The notes below the pieces were generated by a model. It saw only the letters and a program-made list of their open reading frames with translations, searched no databases and was not told the origin of the DNA. The translations under genes were made by a program, and so were the position numbers. This document shows, in pieces, positions 15,244-23,665 of a DNA stretch of 37,284 bases (position 1 is the stretch's first letter; the number at the start of each line of letters is the position of its first letter). Where the stretch lies: assembly GCA_944381405.1 (NCBI GenBank), contig CALWLA010000021.1:1-37284 (forward strand), read 5' to 3'. Source of the stretch: an uncultured Lachnospiraceae bacterium. GTDB lineage: Bacteria > Bacillota > Clostridia > Lachnospirales > Lachnospiraceae.

Positions 15244-16860
15244 TTACCAGCGCACCTCATAGGCGCGGGCCTCCGGCACCTCCACCACCGGATGCGCTTC
15301 CAGGTATTCGATGATCAGCTCCGTCATCTCCCGGTTGATCTCCTGCAGCACCGGAAGGCCTTGATACATCTCGTAGCCGCCGGCTCCGGAAGCCCGGTAG
15401 TTGTTGATGCAGAGGGAAAAGGTATCCGTCTCCTGCACCGGCTGTCCCTGGTATTCCAACACGCAGACCCGCTCTCCTGCCGGCCTTTGGGCGTCTATCA
15501 CATAGTGGATCCCCATGAAATAATCGTAATTGTAGTGCTCCACCTTGGGCTTTACAAAGCTGCCCGAAACCCTGATGCCTTCCTCTGCCTCCGGATCCGG
15601 CTGGAAATATTCCGCAGTGCGCTCCAGAGCCTTCCGCAGGGTTTTGCCGTCGATCTTAAGCACCAGCAGGGTATTTGGATAAGGGTAGGAGGCGATCACG
15701 GCCCTGGTGGTCACCTGGGGCGCAAAGCCCGCTACCTCGTTGGCAAGCCCGCAGCAGGCGATCTGCGCGCCGCTTGCCTCCAGCTGGATCTGGTTGATGA
15801 AATCGGCAATGGGGGAGCCATTGACCGCCATCCGGATCTTCGTATCCGGTTTCAGGGGCCTGCTGAGCCTGCCCAGAGGCTGATCCAGCCAATCCTGCAC
15901 CTGCTGCTCCAGAGGCGCCAGCGCCCTTCCCAGCTCCTCCTGGATCAGGACCTGGCCCGCCTGCTCCGCCGGTCCTTTCAGGACAGAGCGGACCGTAAGG
16001 CCCGGCCTTCCCGGCTGCCGGAAGCCCTCCGGCCCCTGGCCCGGTTCCTCCTTCTGCTCCTCGTTCCTCTGCGCTTCGTCCTTCTGCACCGCTTCCAGAT
16101 ACAGATACTGCCTCAGCTTGTCCGGCGTCTGAGCCGTATAGGTCCCGCTGATCCATTTTCCGGAACAGGGCATATGCTGATGGCCTGTCAGCAGGATATC
16201 CAGGGGCAGCTCCCTGCAGATCCGGTATCCCACGTTTTCCCTGCTGGCGCTTAAAAGCTCCCCGGTCTCCAGGTCCGCTTCGTAGCCGCCGTGATAAATA
16301 CAGATCTTGAGGTCCGCCTGATTCCCGATCTCCACGAGCACCTGCTGCAAGGCCGCAAAGGGATCCGTCACCTGGATCAGCTTCAGATGCTCCGGCTGCT
16401 CCCAAATATTCACATAATCCGTTACGATGCCGGTCACCGCCACCCGAAGGCCGTTTTCCAGCGTCACGATCTCATAGGGCCTGATAAGGTCCTGATCCTC
16501 CTCAGGCAAAATCCTGACGTTGGCGCAGAGCACCTTTGCCTGAAGCCGTTTCAGATAAGCGGTCAGGTATTCATAGCCATAGTTGAAGTCATGATTGCCA
16601 AGGGTCACAAAATCGTAGCCCGCCTGGTTCATGGCCTCCGCCAGGGCAGAGGGATCCCCGGAAAACTTCTGGCAGTACATGGCCAGGGCAGAGCCCTGGA
16701 GCATATCGCCGCCGTCCAGGATCAGGGTGTTTCCGTCCTTCCGGTACTGCCTCATGGCTGCCAGGAGCCCCAGGGGGCTCTGGCTCCTGTCCGCATAGGT
16801 CTCCGGATACAGATATCCGTGGATATCCGAGGTAAAGTAGATTTTCAGCTTCCGCTCCAT
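15244..16860 (-). CDS. Bifunctional metallophosphatase/5'-nucleotidase, cytoplasmic type
   Basis: A 538-residue member of the UshA/CpdB family, which hydrolyses nucleoside monophosphates or 2',3'-cyclic nucleotides with a two-metal centre. Metal-binding motifs are visible in order: SDIHG (11-15), DGGDMLQGS (49-57), GNHDFNYG (88-95) and GHQHMPCSG (about 221-229). The C-terminal substrate-binding domain shows NNYRASGAGGYEM near 470-482. Unlike the well-known secreted enzymes it has no signal peptide (MERKLKIYFT leads straight into the catalytic strand), so it should act inside the cell. It begins 3 nt after the stop of the second phnE and is the last gene of the operon. That makes it a likely processor of whatever the transporter brings in. 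Confidence 0.9.
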   Translation of the reverse strand: MERKLKIYFTSDIHGYLYPETYADRSQSPLGLLAAMRQYRKDGNTLILDGGDMLQGSALAMYCQKFSGDPSALAEAMNQAGYDFVTLGNHDFNYGYEYLTAYLKRLQAKVLCANVRILPEEDQDLIRPYEIVTLENGLRVAVTGIVTDYVNIWEQPEHLKLIQVTDPFAALQQVLVEIGNQADLKICIYHGGYEADLETGELLSASRENVGYRICRELPLDILLTGHQHMPCSGKWISGTYTAQTPDKLRQYLYLEAVQKDEAQRNEEQKEEPGQGPEGFRQPGRPGLTVRSVLKGPAEQAGQVLIQEELGRALAPLEQQVQDWLDQPLGRLSRPLKPDTKIRMAVNGSPIADFINQIQLEASGAQIACCGLANEVAGFAPQVTTRAVIASYPYPNTLLVLKIDGKTLRKALERTAEYFQPDPEAEEGIRVSGSFVKPKVEHYNYDYFMGIHYVIDAQRPAGERVCVLEYQGQPVQETDTFSLCINNYRASGAGGYEMYQGLPVLQEINREMTELIIEYLEAHPVVEVPEARAYEVRW

Positions 16861-16863
16861 GCC

Positions 16864-17688
16864 TTATCCTCTTGCCAGCTTGGTTCTGATCTTTGTGGAA
16901 AGCACCTCGATGATCAGGATCAGCACGATCAGTCCGCAGAGGATCGCGCCTACCTCGTTCCATCTGTAGGAATTCATGGCGAAGATCAGGGGCGCACCGA
17001 TACCGCCGGCGCCCACAAGTCCCAGCACCGTAGCGTCTCTCAGGTTGATGTCAAAACGGTAGATGATGGTGGATACAAAATCCGGGAACAGCTGGGGCAG
17101 AATGCCGTAGCGGATCTTCTGGAACAGGTTGCAGCCTGCCGCATCCAGGGACTCCAGGATCCTGGTATCCATATCCTCGATGTATTCGATGTACATCTTG
17201 CAGACCATACCGATGGAGCAGAGGGACATGGTCAGGAGTCCTGCAAAGGGTCCCGGGCCCGTCACCCGGATAAACATCAGTCCGTATACAAAGGCCGGTA
17301 TCGTCCGCACCGCCATGATGAACACTCTTCCGATCACCGCCACAGGTTTGGGAACGATATTGGTGGCCGAGATAAAGGCCAGGGGCACCGCCAGCACCGC
17401 GCCTACGATGGTTCCCAGAAAGGCGATGCACACGGTCTCCAGCAGCAGATATCCCACGCCCTGGGTGGTGGGGTCAAAGAGCAGCTCCGTATCCGGGTGA
17501 AGGATACCGTTTACGATACCCACCGCAATCTTCATGCCGTCCAGGCCTGAGTCAGCGATCTCCATGGTGGAGGAGGACCAGGCCAGCAGCAGCAGGATGA
17601 TGAAAGCGATGCCCAGCTTCATGGCAAAGGTTTTCGGCTCTTTTGCATAGGTTTCTTCGATCTCTTTTGAAATCCTGTCTCTGTTCAT
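16864..17688 (-). CDS. phnE: Phosphonate-type ABC permease, second subunit
   Basis: A 274-residue inner-membrane permease of the PhnE family. It has hydrophobic segments near residues 24-44, 87-112, 130-150 and 205-255. The cytoplasmic EAA-like coupling motif ESLDAAGCNLFQKIRYGILPQL falls near 160-180. It sits 12 nt downstream of another phnE and just upstream of the nucleotidase. The two PhnE proteins probably form a heterodimeric channel. The start follows AAGGAGG. Confidence 0.92.
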   Translation of the reverse strand: MNRDRISKEIEETYAKEPKTFAMKLGIAFIILLLLAWSSSTMEIADSGLDGMKIAVGIVNGILHPDTELLFDPTTQGVGYLLLETVCIAFLGTIVGAVLAVPLAFISATNIVPKPVAVIGRVFIMAVRTIPAFVYGLMFIRVTGPGPFAGLLTMSLCSIGMVCKMYIEYIEDMDTRILESLDAAGCNLFQKIRYGILPQLFPDFVSTIIYRFDINLRDATVLGLVGAGGIGAPLIFAMNSYRWNEVGAILCGLIVLILIIEVLSTKIRTKLARG

Positions 17689-17700
17689 TGCCGTTCCTCC

Positions 17701-18540
17701 TTATGTAAGCTTGCTTCTGATATAGTGGCTGATATATTCGATCAGAACGACGGTAAAGAACAGGACGATGAGGATCATGCCCACGGAGCTGTATTCTCTC
17801 CATCCGATCTTTTCATTCAGGATCAGTCCCAGTCCGCCTGCGCCTACGTATCCGAGGATCGCCGCATAACGGACATTTCCCTCAAAGCAGTAAAGCGCCG
17901 TGCTGAGATAGGTGGGAAGCACCTGAGGCATCACGGAACGCCACAGAGCCTGGGCCTTGGACAGTCCCATGGCCTCGCAGGCCTCGTAAGCGCCCATATC
18001 CACCGTGTCGATGATCTCATACAGCTGCTTTCCCACATAGGCAAAGGTAAACACCGCGATGGCCGTGGTTCCCGCCAGGGTGCCCAGACCGAAGATATAG
18101 GTGGCGATCAGGGCCGTCACCAGGGTAGGCAGGGTCCGCATGATGCTCAGGAAAATCTTGGTAATGCCTAGCACCAGCTTGTTTTTCACGATATTGTTGG
18201 CCGCCAGCACCGCAAAGGGCACGCAGAGCACCGAACCGATAAAGGATCCCAGCAAGGACATCTTGATGGTATCGAAAAGGGGCTCCCAGATGCTGTCGAG
18301 ATAGCTCCACTTGGGCGGGAACATGGCAAAGAGGATCGTAAAAAACTCATGGCCCCGTTTTACCAGGGTCTCAAAGCTGAAGCCCGTCACCTTGACGGAG
18401 ATCACCGTCATGATCAGAAGCAGCAGAAGGATCAGGGGCGTCCTGGAAGCCTTCTCGTAGCTGATCTTTCCATTGGAGAGCTTGTAAGGCCTCGGCTTGA
18501 ATATCCTGTCAAAAAGGCTCGTATCAGATGTACGCATCAT
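17701..18540 (-). CDS. phnE: Phosphonate-type ABC permease, first subunit
   Basis: A 279-residue permease paralogous to the next gene. Hydrophobic spans lie at about 32-52, 90-115, 135-165 and 210-270, and the coupling loop EACEAMGLSKAQALWRSVMP lies near 185-204. Its ATG overlaps the phnC stop by one base (TGATG), indicating translational coupling. Its N-terminus is about 20 residues longer than that of the second subunit. Confidence 0.93.
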   Translation of the reverse strand: MMRTSDTSLFDRIFKPRPYKLSNGKISYEKASRTPLILLLLLIMTVISVKVTGFSFETLVKRGHEFFTILFAMFPPKWSYLDSIWEPLFDTIKMSLLGSFIGSVLCVPFAVLAANNIVKNKLVLGITKIFLSIMRTLPTLVTALIATYIFGLGTLAGTTAIAVFTFAYVGKQLYEIIDTVDMGAYEACEAMGLSKAQALWRSVMPQVLPTYLSTALYCFEGNVRYAAILGYVGAGGLGLILNEKIGWREYSSVGMILIVLFFTVVLIEYISHYIRSKLT

Positions 18541-19322
18541 CAGGCCTCCTTTTCCCCGTTCTCCGGACCCGGAACAGCTTCCTCCTGTCCGCCCTTATAG
18601 ATCTCATCCAGCACCTCCTGGGTCACGGCGGAAGAGGGACCGTCATAGACGATCTTTCCTGCCCGGATACCGATGATCCTGTCCGCGTATTCCAGGGCCA
18701 GCTCCACATGGTGGATGTTGATCAGGATGGAGATATTCATCTCCCGGTTGACCTTCTTGAAATCGTCCATGACCTGCTTGGCTGTTACGGGATCCAGGGC
18801 CGCCACCGGCTCATCCGCCAGGATGATCTTGGGATTCTGGGCCAGGGTCCTGGCCAAAGCCACGCGCTGCTGCTGTCCGCCGGAAAGCTGGTCCGCTCTG
18901 GTATATGCCTTGTCTAGAATGCCCACCTTGTCCAGATTTTCCAGGGCCTCCAGTTTTTCCGCCTTGGTATAGACCCCAAGCAGCGTTCTCCAGAAAGGCA
19001 TCTCCGGAACCTTTGCCGTCAGCACGTTTTTGATCACCGTGGTACGGTTCACCAGATTGAAGGACTGGAAGATCATGCCGATTCCTCTTCTGAATCTGCG
19101 CAGATCCTTGCCCCTGAGCTCCGATACATTTTTTCCGTTTACCGTCAGGGTCCCCTGGGTAATGTCGTGCATCTTGTTGATGGTGCGGATCAGGGTGGAT
19201 TTTCCTGCGCCGGAAAGTCCGATGATTCCGACAAATTCTCCCTGATCGATCTTAAGCGTCACATCGTCGAGTCCCTTGACCCCGTTGGGATAAATCTTGG
19301 ACACGTGATCAAACTCTATCAT
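18540..19322 (-). CDS. phnC: Phosphonate-type ABC transporter ATPase
   Basis: A 260-residue ABC ATPase of the PhnC family, the energy-coupling subunit on the cytoplasmic face. It has Walker A GLSGAGKS (about 33-40), the Q-loop GMIFQSFNLV, the signature LSGGQQQRVALARTL, and Walker B ILADEPVAALDP. The start is the ATG at 19322, 7 nt after GGAGGA; an in-frame TTG 15 nt upstream overlaps that site. A strong hairpin separates it from phnD. The transported compound could be a phosphonate, phosphite or a phosphate ester. Confidence 0.94.
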   Translation of the reverse strand: MIEFDHVSKIYPNGVKGLDDVTLKIDQGEFVGIIGLSGAGKSTLIRTINKMHDITQGTLTVNGKNVSELRGKDLRRFRRGIGMIFQSFNLVNRTTVIKNVLTAKVPEMPFWRTLLGVYTKAEKLEALENLDKVGILDKAYTRADQLSGGQQQRVALARTLAQNPKIILADEPVAALDPVTAKQVMDDFKKVNREMNISILINIHHVELALEYADRIIGIRAGKIVYDGPSSAVTQEVLDEIYKGGQEEAVPGPENGEKEA

Positions 19323-19335
19323 ACTCTCTTCCTCC

Positions 19336-19374
19336 AAAAAGAAGGGCAGCTGCCTGTTTTCTGCAGCTGCCCTT
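19336..19374 (-). terminator. Attenuating terminator between phnD and phnC
   Basis: A perfect 12-bp stem (19374-19363 with 19353-19342), a 9-nt loop and a following CTTTTT on the minus strand, right after phnD. Partial termination here would keep the binding protein in excess of the ATPase and permeases. Confidence 0.8.
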
Positions 19375-19391
19375 TACCTGCCAAAATCCGA

Positions 19392-20489
19392 TTAGTTGGC
19401 TGCCTGCATCTCCTTGATGATGTCCTGCGCCTTCTTCTCGTTCTCGTAATCCTCAGACTTTGCCTTCTGGTATCCCTGATGGCTGTAAATCGCAATGACC
19501 TGCTTTCCTTCCTCGGTCTGTGCAATATTGATGAATGCGTCGGCGATGGCCTCCTTCAGGTCCTCATCCATGTCGCTTCTTACAGAAACCGTATCGTTGT
19601 AGATACCGGGGGTTACGCCGATCACGTTGGTCTCATCCCAGATGCTTGCGGAACGGCCGAACTCGCTGGTCCACTGATCCACATAGTCTCTTCTGCCGTC
19701 TGCATATACGCAGAGGATGTCGATCTGGCCGGAAGCCAGTCTTGCAAAGGAAGAACCATAGGAATCGGACTGTACTGCGTGAGCCAGATCCGTAATGGAC
19801 TTTCCGTAGTTATCCTGCAGCCAGATGGTGGGATAGATATAGCCTGCAGAAGAGGAAGAGTTCATGACTGCCCAGTTTGCGCTGTTCAGATCATCCCAGG
19901 TAAGCTCCTCGCCTGCATTGACCTTTGCGCCAAGCTCCTGGCCCTTCTCGGAGGGGCCTGCGATCATCAGCGCACGGTAATAAGTAACCTGATCCGTGGA
20001 AGCCTCGGTTGGCTTGTTGTCGTTCCATACCTTCGGGTCATCGGAATCGATGCTGAGGCCGTCGCGGGTCGCAGTCAGGATAACATCCGCGCCGTCCTGA
20101 TACAGCACATAGGTGCCGCCCGGGATCAGCCCTACGTCGGTAGTGCCTGCCGTAAGGGCCTCGCCTACTGCTTCGTAGCTGGTACCAACGGAGATCTCAA
20201 CCTCTCCGACATCATAGCCCTGGTTCTTCATTTCATCCTTCAGCAGCTGCTTCAGGGGCTCTGTTGCAGTTACGATCTCTTCCGGCTCACGGGAGGGAAC
20301 GAAGCTTACCATCAGCTTGTCGATCTCCTTGAGCTCTGCAGTTTCCTCACCGGAAGCTGCTGCCTCCTCGCCCTCTGCGGCAGTCTCTGCTGCTGCAGCC
20401 GCCGTGGTCTCCTCCTCGCTGGAGCCGCAGCCTGCCAGCATAGATGCAGCCAGTGCCGCACAAAATGCTGTCTGGAACAGTTTTTTCAT
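19392..20489 (-). CDS. phnD: Phosphonate-type ABC transporter substrate-binding lipoprotein
   Basis: A 365-residue lipoprotein with a signal peptide ending at lipobox LAGC (Cys21). A Glu/Thr/Ala tether runs to about residue 52, then a PhnD-type periplasmic-binding fold. Visible family features are VSFVPSREPEEI at its start, SYEAVGEALTAGTTDVGLIPGGTYV, and SSSSAGYIYP (the Ser-rich anion-binding turn). It captures the substrate outside the membrane for PhnC/PhnE/PhnE. The start ATG at 20489 follows AAAGGAGG; in-frame ATGs further upstream would destroy the signal peptide. The exact ligand cannot be read from the sequence. The tether is strikingly like that of MglB in this window. Confidence 0.92.
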   Translation of the reverse strand: MKKLFQTAFCAALAASMLAGCGSSEEETTAAAAAETAAEGEEAAASGEETAELKEIDKLMVSFVPSREPEEIVTATEPLKQLLKDEMKNQGYDVGEVEISVGTSYEAVGEALTAGTTDVGLIPGGTYVLYQDGADVILTATRDGLSIDSDDPKVWNDNKPTEASTDQVTYYRALMIAGPSEKGQELGAKVNAGEELTWDDLNSANWAVMNSSSSAGYIYPTIWLQDNYGKSITDLAHAVQSDSYGSSFARLASGQIDILCVYADGRRDYVDQWTSEFGRSASIWDETNVIGVTPGIYNDTVSVRSDMDEDLKEAIADAFINIAQTEEGKQVIAIYSHQGYQKAKSEDYENEKKAQDIIKEMQAAN

Positions 20490-20561
20490 AATACAAACCT
20501 CCTTTGGCGCCTGTAAAGGCGGAACGCATATTCTTTCTTTTTCCGCCGGCACCCAAATCAT

Positions 20562-20590
20562 AGTGTAGCACAAGGAATTTCCGATTGCAA
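20562..20590 (-). promoter_or_regulatory. Promoter of the phn operon
   Basis: Minus strand: TTGCAA (20590-20585), 17 bp, then TGC-TACACT (20567-20562). No PHO-box-like repeat was recognised next to it. Confidence 0.6.
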
Positions 20591-20600
20591 CATTCTTTTC

Positions 20601-21536
20601 CTATCCTTCAAAAAGCGGGGTGGAAAAATACCGTTCCGCCGTGTCCGGCAATAGCGTCACCACCCGTTTTCCGGGGCCCAGTTTTTTCGCCAGCTTCAGG
20701 GCCGCCGCCACGTTGGTACCGCTGGAAATACCGCACATGAGCCCTTCCAGCCTGGCCAGGCGGCGGGCGGTGTCGATGGCCTCCTCGTCCCTGATGATAC
20801 AGATATGATGGCAAAGGCTTGTGTCCAGATTTTCCGGAATCAGGCCGTCGCCGATTCCCATCTGCAGATGGGTCCCCACAGTACCTCCGGAAAGCACCGC
20901 TGCCTTTTCCGGCTCTGCCGCCCAGATCTCCACCCCAGGGTTCTTTTCCACCAGTACCCTGCCGATGCCTGTCAGGGTCCCTCCGGTCCCGAAGCCGGAA
21001 CAGAAGCCATCAGGGGCTTTTCCCAGCTGCTCCAGGATCTCCGCTGCCGTAAAACGGCTGTGTGCCTCCGGATTGGCAGGATTTTCAAACTGCCCTGGTA
21101 CAAACACCTTCGGATCCTGCTGCTGCATCTTGCGAGCTATCCGGATGCATTCCTCCATACAGTCTCCGATGTTCCCTGCGTCGTGTACCAGGATCACCTC
21201 CGCGCCATACTGCTTCATCAGCTTCCGCCGCTCCTCCGAGACGGAATCCGGCATGATGATCCGCACCCGGTATCCCTTGACCGCTCCGCAGAGGGCAAGT
21301 CCGATGCCCTGGTTGCCGCTGGTGGGCTCCACGATCACGGAATCCGGCCCTATCAGGCCCTTTTTCTCCGCATCCTCGATCATGTTCAGGGCGGTTCTGG
21401 TTTTCACGGAGCCGCCTACATTGAGCCCCTCGAACTTTACCAGCACCTCTGCCGACCCCTCCGGCACCATACGGGAAAGCCTCACCAGAGGCGTATTCCC
21501 CACCGCTTCCAGAATGTTACCGCATATTTTTTTCAT
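20601..21536 (-). CDS. cysK: Cysteine synthase family PLP enzyme
   Basis: A protein of about 311 residues of the O-acetylserine sulfhydrylase family, making cysteine from O-acetylserine and sulfide with PLP. It shows GNTPLVRL near residue 14, GGSVKTRTAL with the PLP lysine, PTSGNQGIGLA, and the phosphate loop GTGGTLTG. The usual NPGGSVKDR lysine motif reads NVGGSVKTR, and the substrate loop has SGNQG for SGNTG. Both are plausible family variants but leave specificity a little uncertain. The start is ambiguous: the ATG at 21536 fits family length. In-frame ATGs at 21566 (GGGAGGA 14 nt upstream) and 21599 are possible. It has its own promoter. Confidence 0.85.
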   Translation of the reverse strand: MKKICGNILEAVGNTPLVRLSRMVPEGSAEVLVKFEGLNVGGSVKTRTALNMIEDAEKKGLIGPDSVIVEPTSGNQGIGLALCGAVKGYRVRIIMPDSVSEERRKLMKQYGAEVILVHDAGNIGDCMEECIRIARKMQQQDPKVFVPGQFENPANPEAHSRFTAAEILEQLGKAPDGFCSGFGTGGTLTGIGRVLVEKNPGVEIWAAEPEKAAVLSGGTVGTHLQMGIGDGLIPENLDTSLCHHICIIRDEEAIDTARRLARLEGLMCGISSGTNVAAALKLAKKLGPGKRVVTLLPDTAERYFSTPLFEG

Positions 21537-21628
21537 CGCTGCACCTGCCGTTTCCTGACCTCTCATCTGCAGTGCTGCTTCCTCCCTACATAACAACATG
21601 GCGGAAGCAACACACCCCTTTCAATGCT

Positions 21629-21657
21629 ATGATAACATCCGTCCCGGCTTTCCACAA
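21629..21657 (-). promoter_or_regulatory. Promoter of the cysteine synthase gene
   Basis: Minus strand: TTGTGG (21657-21652), 17 bp, then TATCAT (21634-21629) preceded by TGT. The leader of about 85 nt shows no T-box or S-box hallmark. Confidence 0.55.
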
Positions 21658-21658
21658 G

Positions 21659-21690
21659 CAAAAAGCGGTCCAGATCTCTCTGAACCGCTT
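21659..21690 (-). terminator. Terminator of the rplJ-rplL unit
   Basis: A 12-bp stem with one G-T pair (21690-21679 with 21674-21663) and a GAGA tetraloop is followed by CTTTTTGCTT on the minus strand, 25 nt after the rplL stop. Confidence 0.88.
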
Positions 21691-21714
21691 GAAAACATGC
21701 TGATAAAAAGTCGA

Positions 21715-22089
21715 TTACTTAAGGGTAACCTTTGCGCCCTCAGCCTCAAGCTTGGTCTTGATGTCCTCAGCCTCTTCCTTGGATGCGCCTTCCTTAACGT
21801 TCTTCGGAGCGCCCTCAACCAGGTCCTTTGCCTCCTTCAGGCCAAGTCCGGTGATCTCACGAACGACCTTGATAACCTTGATCTTGTTTGCGCCAGCCTC
21901 AGTCAGCTCAACGTCAAACTCGGTCTTCTCCTCAGCTGCTGCTGCGCCAGCGCCAGCTGCTGCTACAACTACGCCTGCTGCTGCAGATACGCCGAACTCC
22001 TCTTCACATGCCTTAACCAGCTCGTTCAGCTCAAGTACAGACATTTCCTTGATCGCTTCGATAAACTCAGCCGTTGTCATCTTTGCCAT
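21715..22089 (-). CDS. rplL: 50S ribosomal protein L7/L12
   Basis: A 124-residue acidic stalk protein. The N-terminal dimerisation helices begin [13 protein letters not shown], followed by an Ala/Gly-rich hinge (about 40-55). The conserved C-terminal factor-binding domain has [20 protein letters not shown] (about 69-88). Multiple copies bind L10 and recruit elongation factors. The start is the ATG at 22089 after GGAGGAAATT; an in-frame upstream ATG is not needed. It is the last gene of the L10-L7/L12 unit. Confidence 0.98.
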   Translation of the reverse strand: MAKMTTAEFIEAIKEMSVLELNELVKACEEEFGVSAAAGVVVAAAGAGAAAAEEKTEFDVELTEAGANKIKVIKVVREITGLGLKEAKDLVEGAPKNVKEGASKEEAEDIKTKLEAEGAKVTLK

Positions 22090-22198
22090 GATAATTTCCT
22101 CCGTATTTTTCAGATTAAATGCTCGTTTCATGCCGCCCTAGGCGGCCATTTTGTTGATTGCTCTGCGCATCCAGGGATGCGCCTGTGCCGCCGGGGGC

Positions 22199-22744
22199 TT
22201 AAGCCTCTGCCGGTGCTTCCTCTGCTGCCGGAGCTGCTTCTGCTGCTGCAGGCGCTCCCTCTCCACCCTTCTCTGCGATCTGGTTGAGTACGCGAGCCAG
22301 ATTGGTGATGGGTGACTGGAGAGATCCAAGAAGCTTGGAGAGAAGCTCCTCTCTTCCCGGAATGGTAGCGATGGTCTGGATGCCAGCCTGATCGTAGTAG
22401 GTTCCCTCAACCACACCTGCCTTTAAGTTCAGGCACTCGATGTCCTTCGCATACTTTGCAATGATGCGGGCCGGTGCAGTCGCATCGGTCTTGGATACTG
22501 CAAGTGCGGTGGGTCCAACGAGATTCGGATCCAGCTGAGCAAAATCGGTTCCTTCTGCTGCTCTCTTGATGAGGGTGTTCTTGAATACCTTGTACTGTAC
22601 GCCGTTCTCACGAAGCTCTTTACGGAGCTTGGTGTCCTGCTCAACAGTGATGCCAAGATATTCTGCAACGACTGCGGACTGCGCGCCGTCAAGCATTGCC
22701 TTGATCTCATCGATGATAGGCTGCTTCAGTTCTACCTTTGCCAT
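22199..22744 (-). CDS. rplJ: 50S ribosomal protein L10
   Basis: A 181-residue L10 that anchors the L7/L12 stalk to 23S rRNA. It begins MAKVELKQPIIDEI and ends in an Ala/Glu-rich tail that binds L12. The start is the ATG at 22744 after GGAGGTATAAAC. The leader RNA just upstream is the L10 autoregulatory element, so excess L10(-L12) should repress this unit. Confidence 0.98.
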   Translation of the reverse strand: MAKVELKQPIIDEIKAMLDGAQSAVVAEYLGITVEQDTKLRKELRENGVQYKVFKNTLIKRAAEGTDFAQLDPNLVGPTALAVSKTDATAPARIIAKYAKDIECLNLKAGVVEGTYYDQAGIQTIATIPGREELLSKLLGSLQSPITNLARVLNQIAEKGGEGAPAAAEAAPAAEEAPAEA

Positions 22745-22905
22745 GTTTATACCTCCTGTTTTATTGTAGAAGTATAACTGCGCTTTACAAAAAGACACCC
22801 TCCGGGCCAAAGCTCAGAGGGCAGTCATCATCTTTCGTATGAATCCTCCTCGGCAGGCGCATGTGCTTACGGCTTGCGCCACCTGCTGTCTTCGGCAGTT
22901 ATAAC
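22745..22905 (-). ncRNA. Ribosomal protein L10 leader (autoregulatory RNA)
   Basis: The transcript begins about 22905 and contains CCGAAGACAGCAGGTG (from 22895) and, after a variable hairpin, CCTGCCGAGG. This is the conserved pair of sequences that form the L10-binding kink-turn region in Firmicutes L10 leaders. A terminator-like hairpin (22821-22812 with 22807-22798), followed by TGTCTTTTTG, lies between it and the rplJ ribosome binding site. L10 binding would therefore favour premature termination. Confidence 0.88.
22788..22821 (-). terminator. Attenuator terminator inside the L10 leader
   Basis: A 10-bp stem with one mismatch and one G-T pair, loop TTTG, then TGTCTTTTTG on the minus strand. 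It ends about 45 nt before the rplJ start codon. Confidence 0.75.
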
Positions 22906-22911
22906 TTTTAT

Positions 22912-22940
22912 ATATTAACATCCCGTAAAGGGAATGTCAA
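22912..22940 (-). promoter_or_regulatory. Promoter of the rplJ-rplL unit
   Basis: Minus strand: consensus TTGACA (22940-22935), exactly 17 bp, then TAATAT (22917-22912) with an upstream TG. rplJL can thus be transcribed independently of rplKA. Confidence 0.85.
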
Positions 22941-22955
22941 TCAGTTTTGCGTCCC

Positions 22956-23651
22956 TTAGTTGGACAGCTTGGAAACGTTCATGCGAACGCCCGGGCCCAT
23001 GGTGGAAGTCATGGTCACGCTCTTCAGGTATGCACCCTTCAGAGCCTGCGGTCTTGCCTTGTTGATGGCATCCATGATGGCCTGGAAGTTGTCGCCCAGC
23101 TGCTCCTCGGTGAAGGAAGCCTTACCGAAGGGAACGTGTACGATGTTTGCCTTGTCGAGTCTGTACTCGATCTTACCGGCTTTGATATCGTTGATGGCCT
23201 TGGTCACATCCATGGTAACGGTGCCTGCCTTGGGGTTCGGCATAAGTCCCTTGGGACCAAGTACCTTACCGAGACGTCCTACAACGCCCATCATGTCCGG
23301 GGTTGCTACAACGATGTCGAAATCAAGCCATCCGTCGTTCTGGATCTTCGGAACAAGCTCCTCAGCTCCTACATAATCTGCGCCGGCAGCCAGAGCCTCG
23401 TCAGCCTTGGGTCCCTTTGCAAATACGAGAATGCGGACGGTCTTACCGGTTCCGTGGGGAAGCACGACTGCTCCGCGGATCTGCTGGTCTGCACGTCTTC
23501 CGTCGCAGCCGGTTCTGATGTGAAGCTCCATGGTCTCGTCAAACTTTGCAGTTGCGTTTGCCTTTACGATCTTGATAGCTTCTTCTTTGTCATACTGAGT
23601 TGCGCGATCGAACTTCTTCGCATCCTCAAGATATCTTTTTCCTCTTTTCAT
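22956..23651 (-). CDS. rplA: 50S ribosomal protein L1
   Basis: A 231-residue L1, which binds 23S rRNA at the mobile E-site stalk and commonly represses its own operon. The diagnostic [18 protein letters not shown] lies near residues 54-71 and [12 protein letters not shown] near 138-149. Length is normal. It starts 14 nt after rplK, with TAAGGAGGTAGC before the ATG. Confidence 0.98.
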   Translation of the reverse strand: MKRGKRYLEDAKKFDRATQYDKEEAIKIVKANATAKFDETMELHIRTGCDGRRADQQIRGAVVLPHGTGKTVRILVFAKGPKADEALAAGADYVGAEELVPKIQNDGWLDFDIVVATPDMMGVVGRLGKVLGPKGLMPNPKAGTVTMDVTKAINDIKAGKIEYRLDKANIVHVPFGKASFTEEQLGDNFQAIMDAINKARPQALKGAYLKSVTMTSTMGPGVRMNVSKLSN

Positions 23652-23665
23652 CCTAAGCTACCTCC

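Noticed and set aside
16291-17550. Plus-strand open frame of 419 codons over phnE and the nucleotidase
   Set aside because: It spans two well-supported minus-strand genes and their junction, and has Gln/His-rich shadow composition.
19167-20516. Plus-strand open frame of 449 codons over phnD
   Set aside because: It is antisense to phnD, which has a clear signal peptide, family motifs and a promoter; the frame is a shadow.
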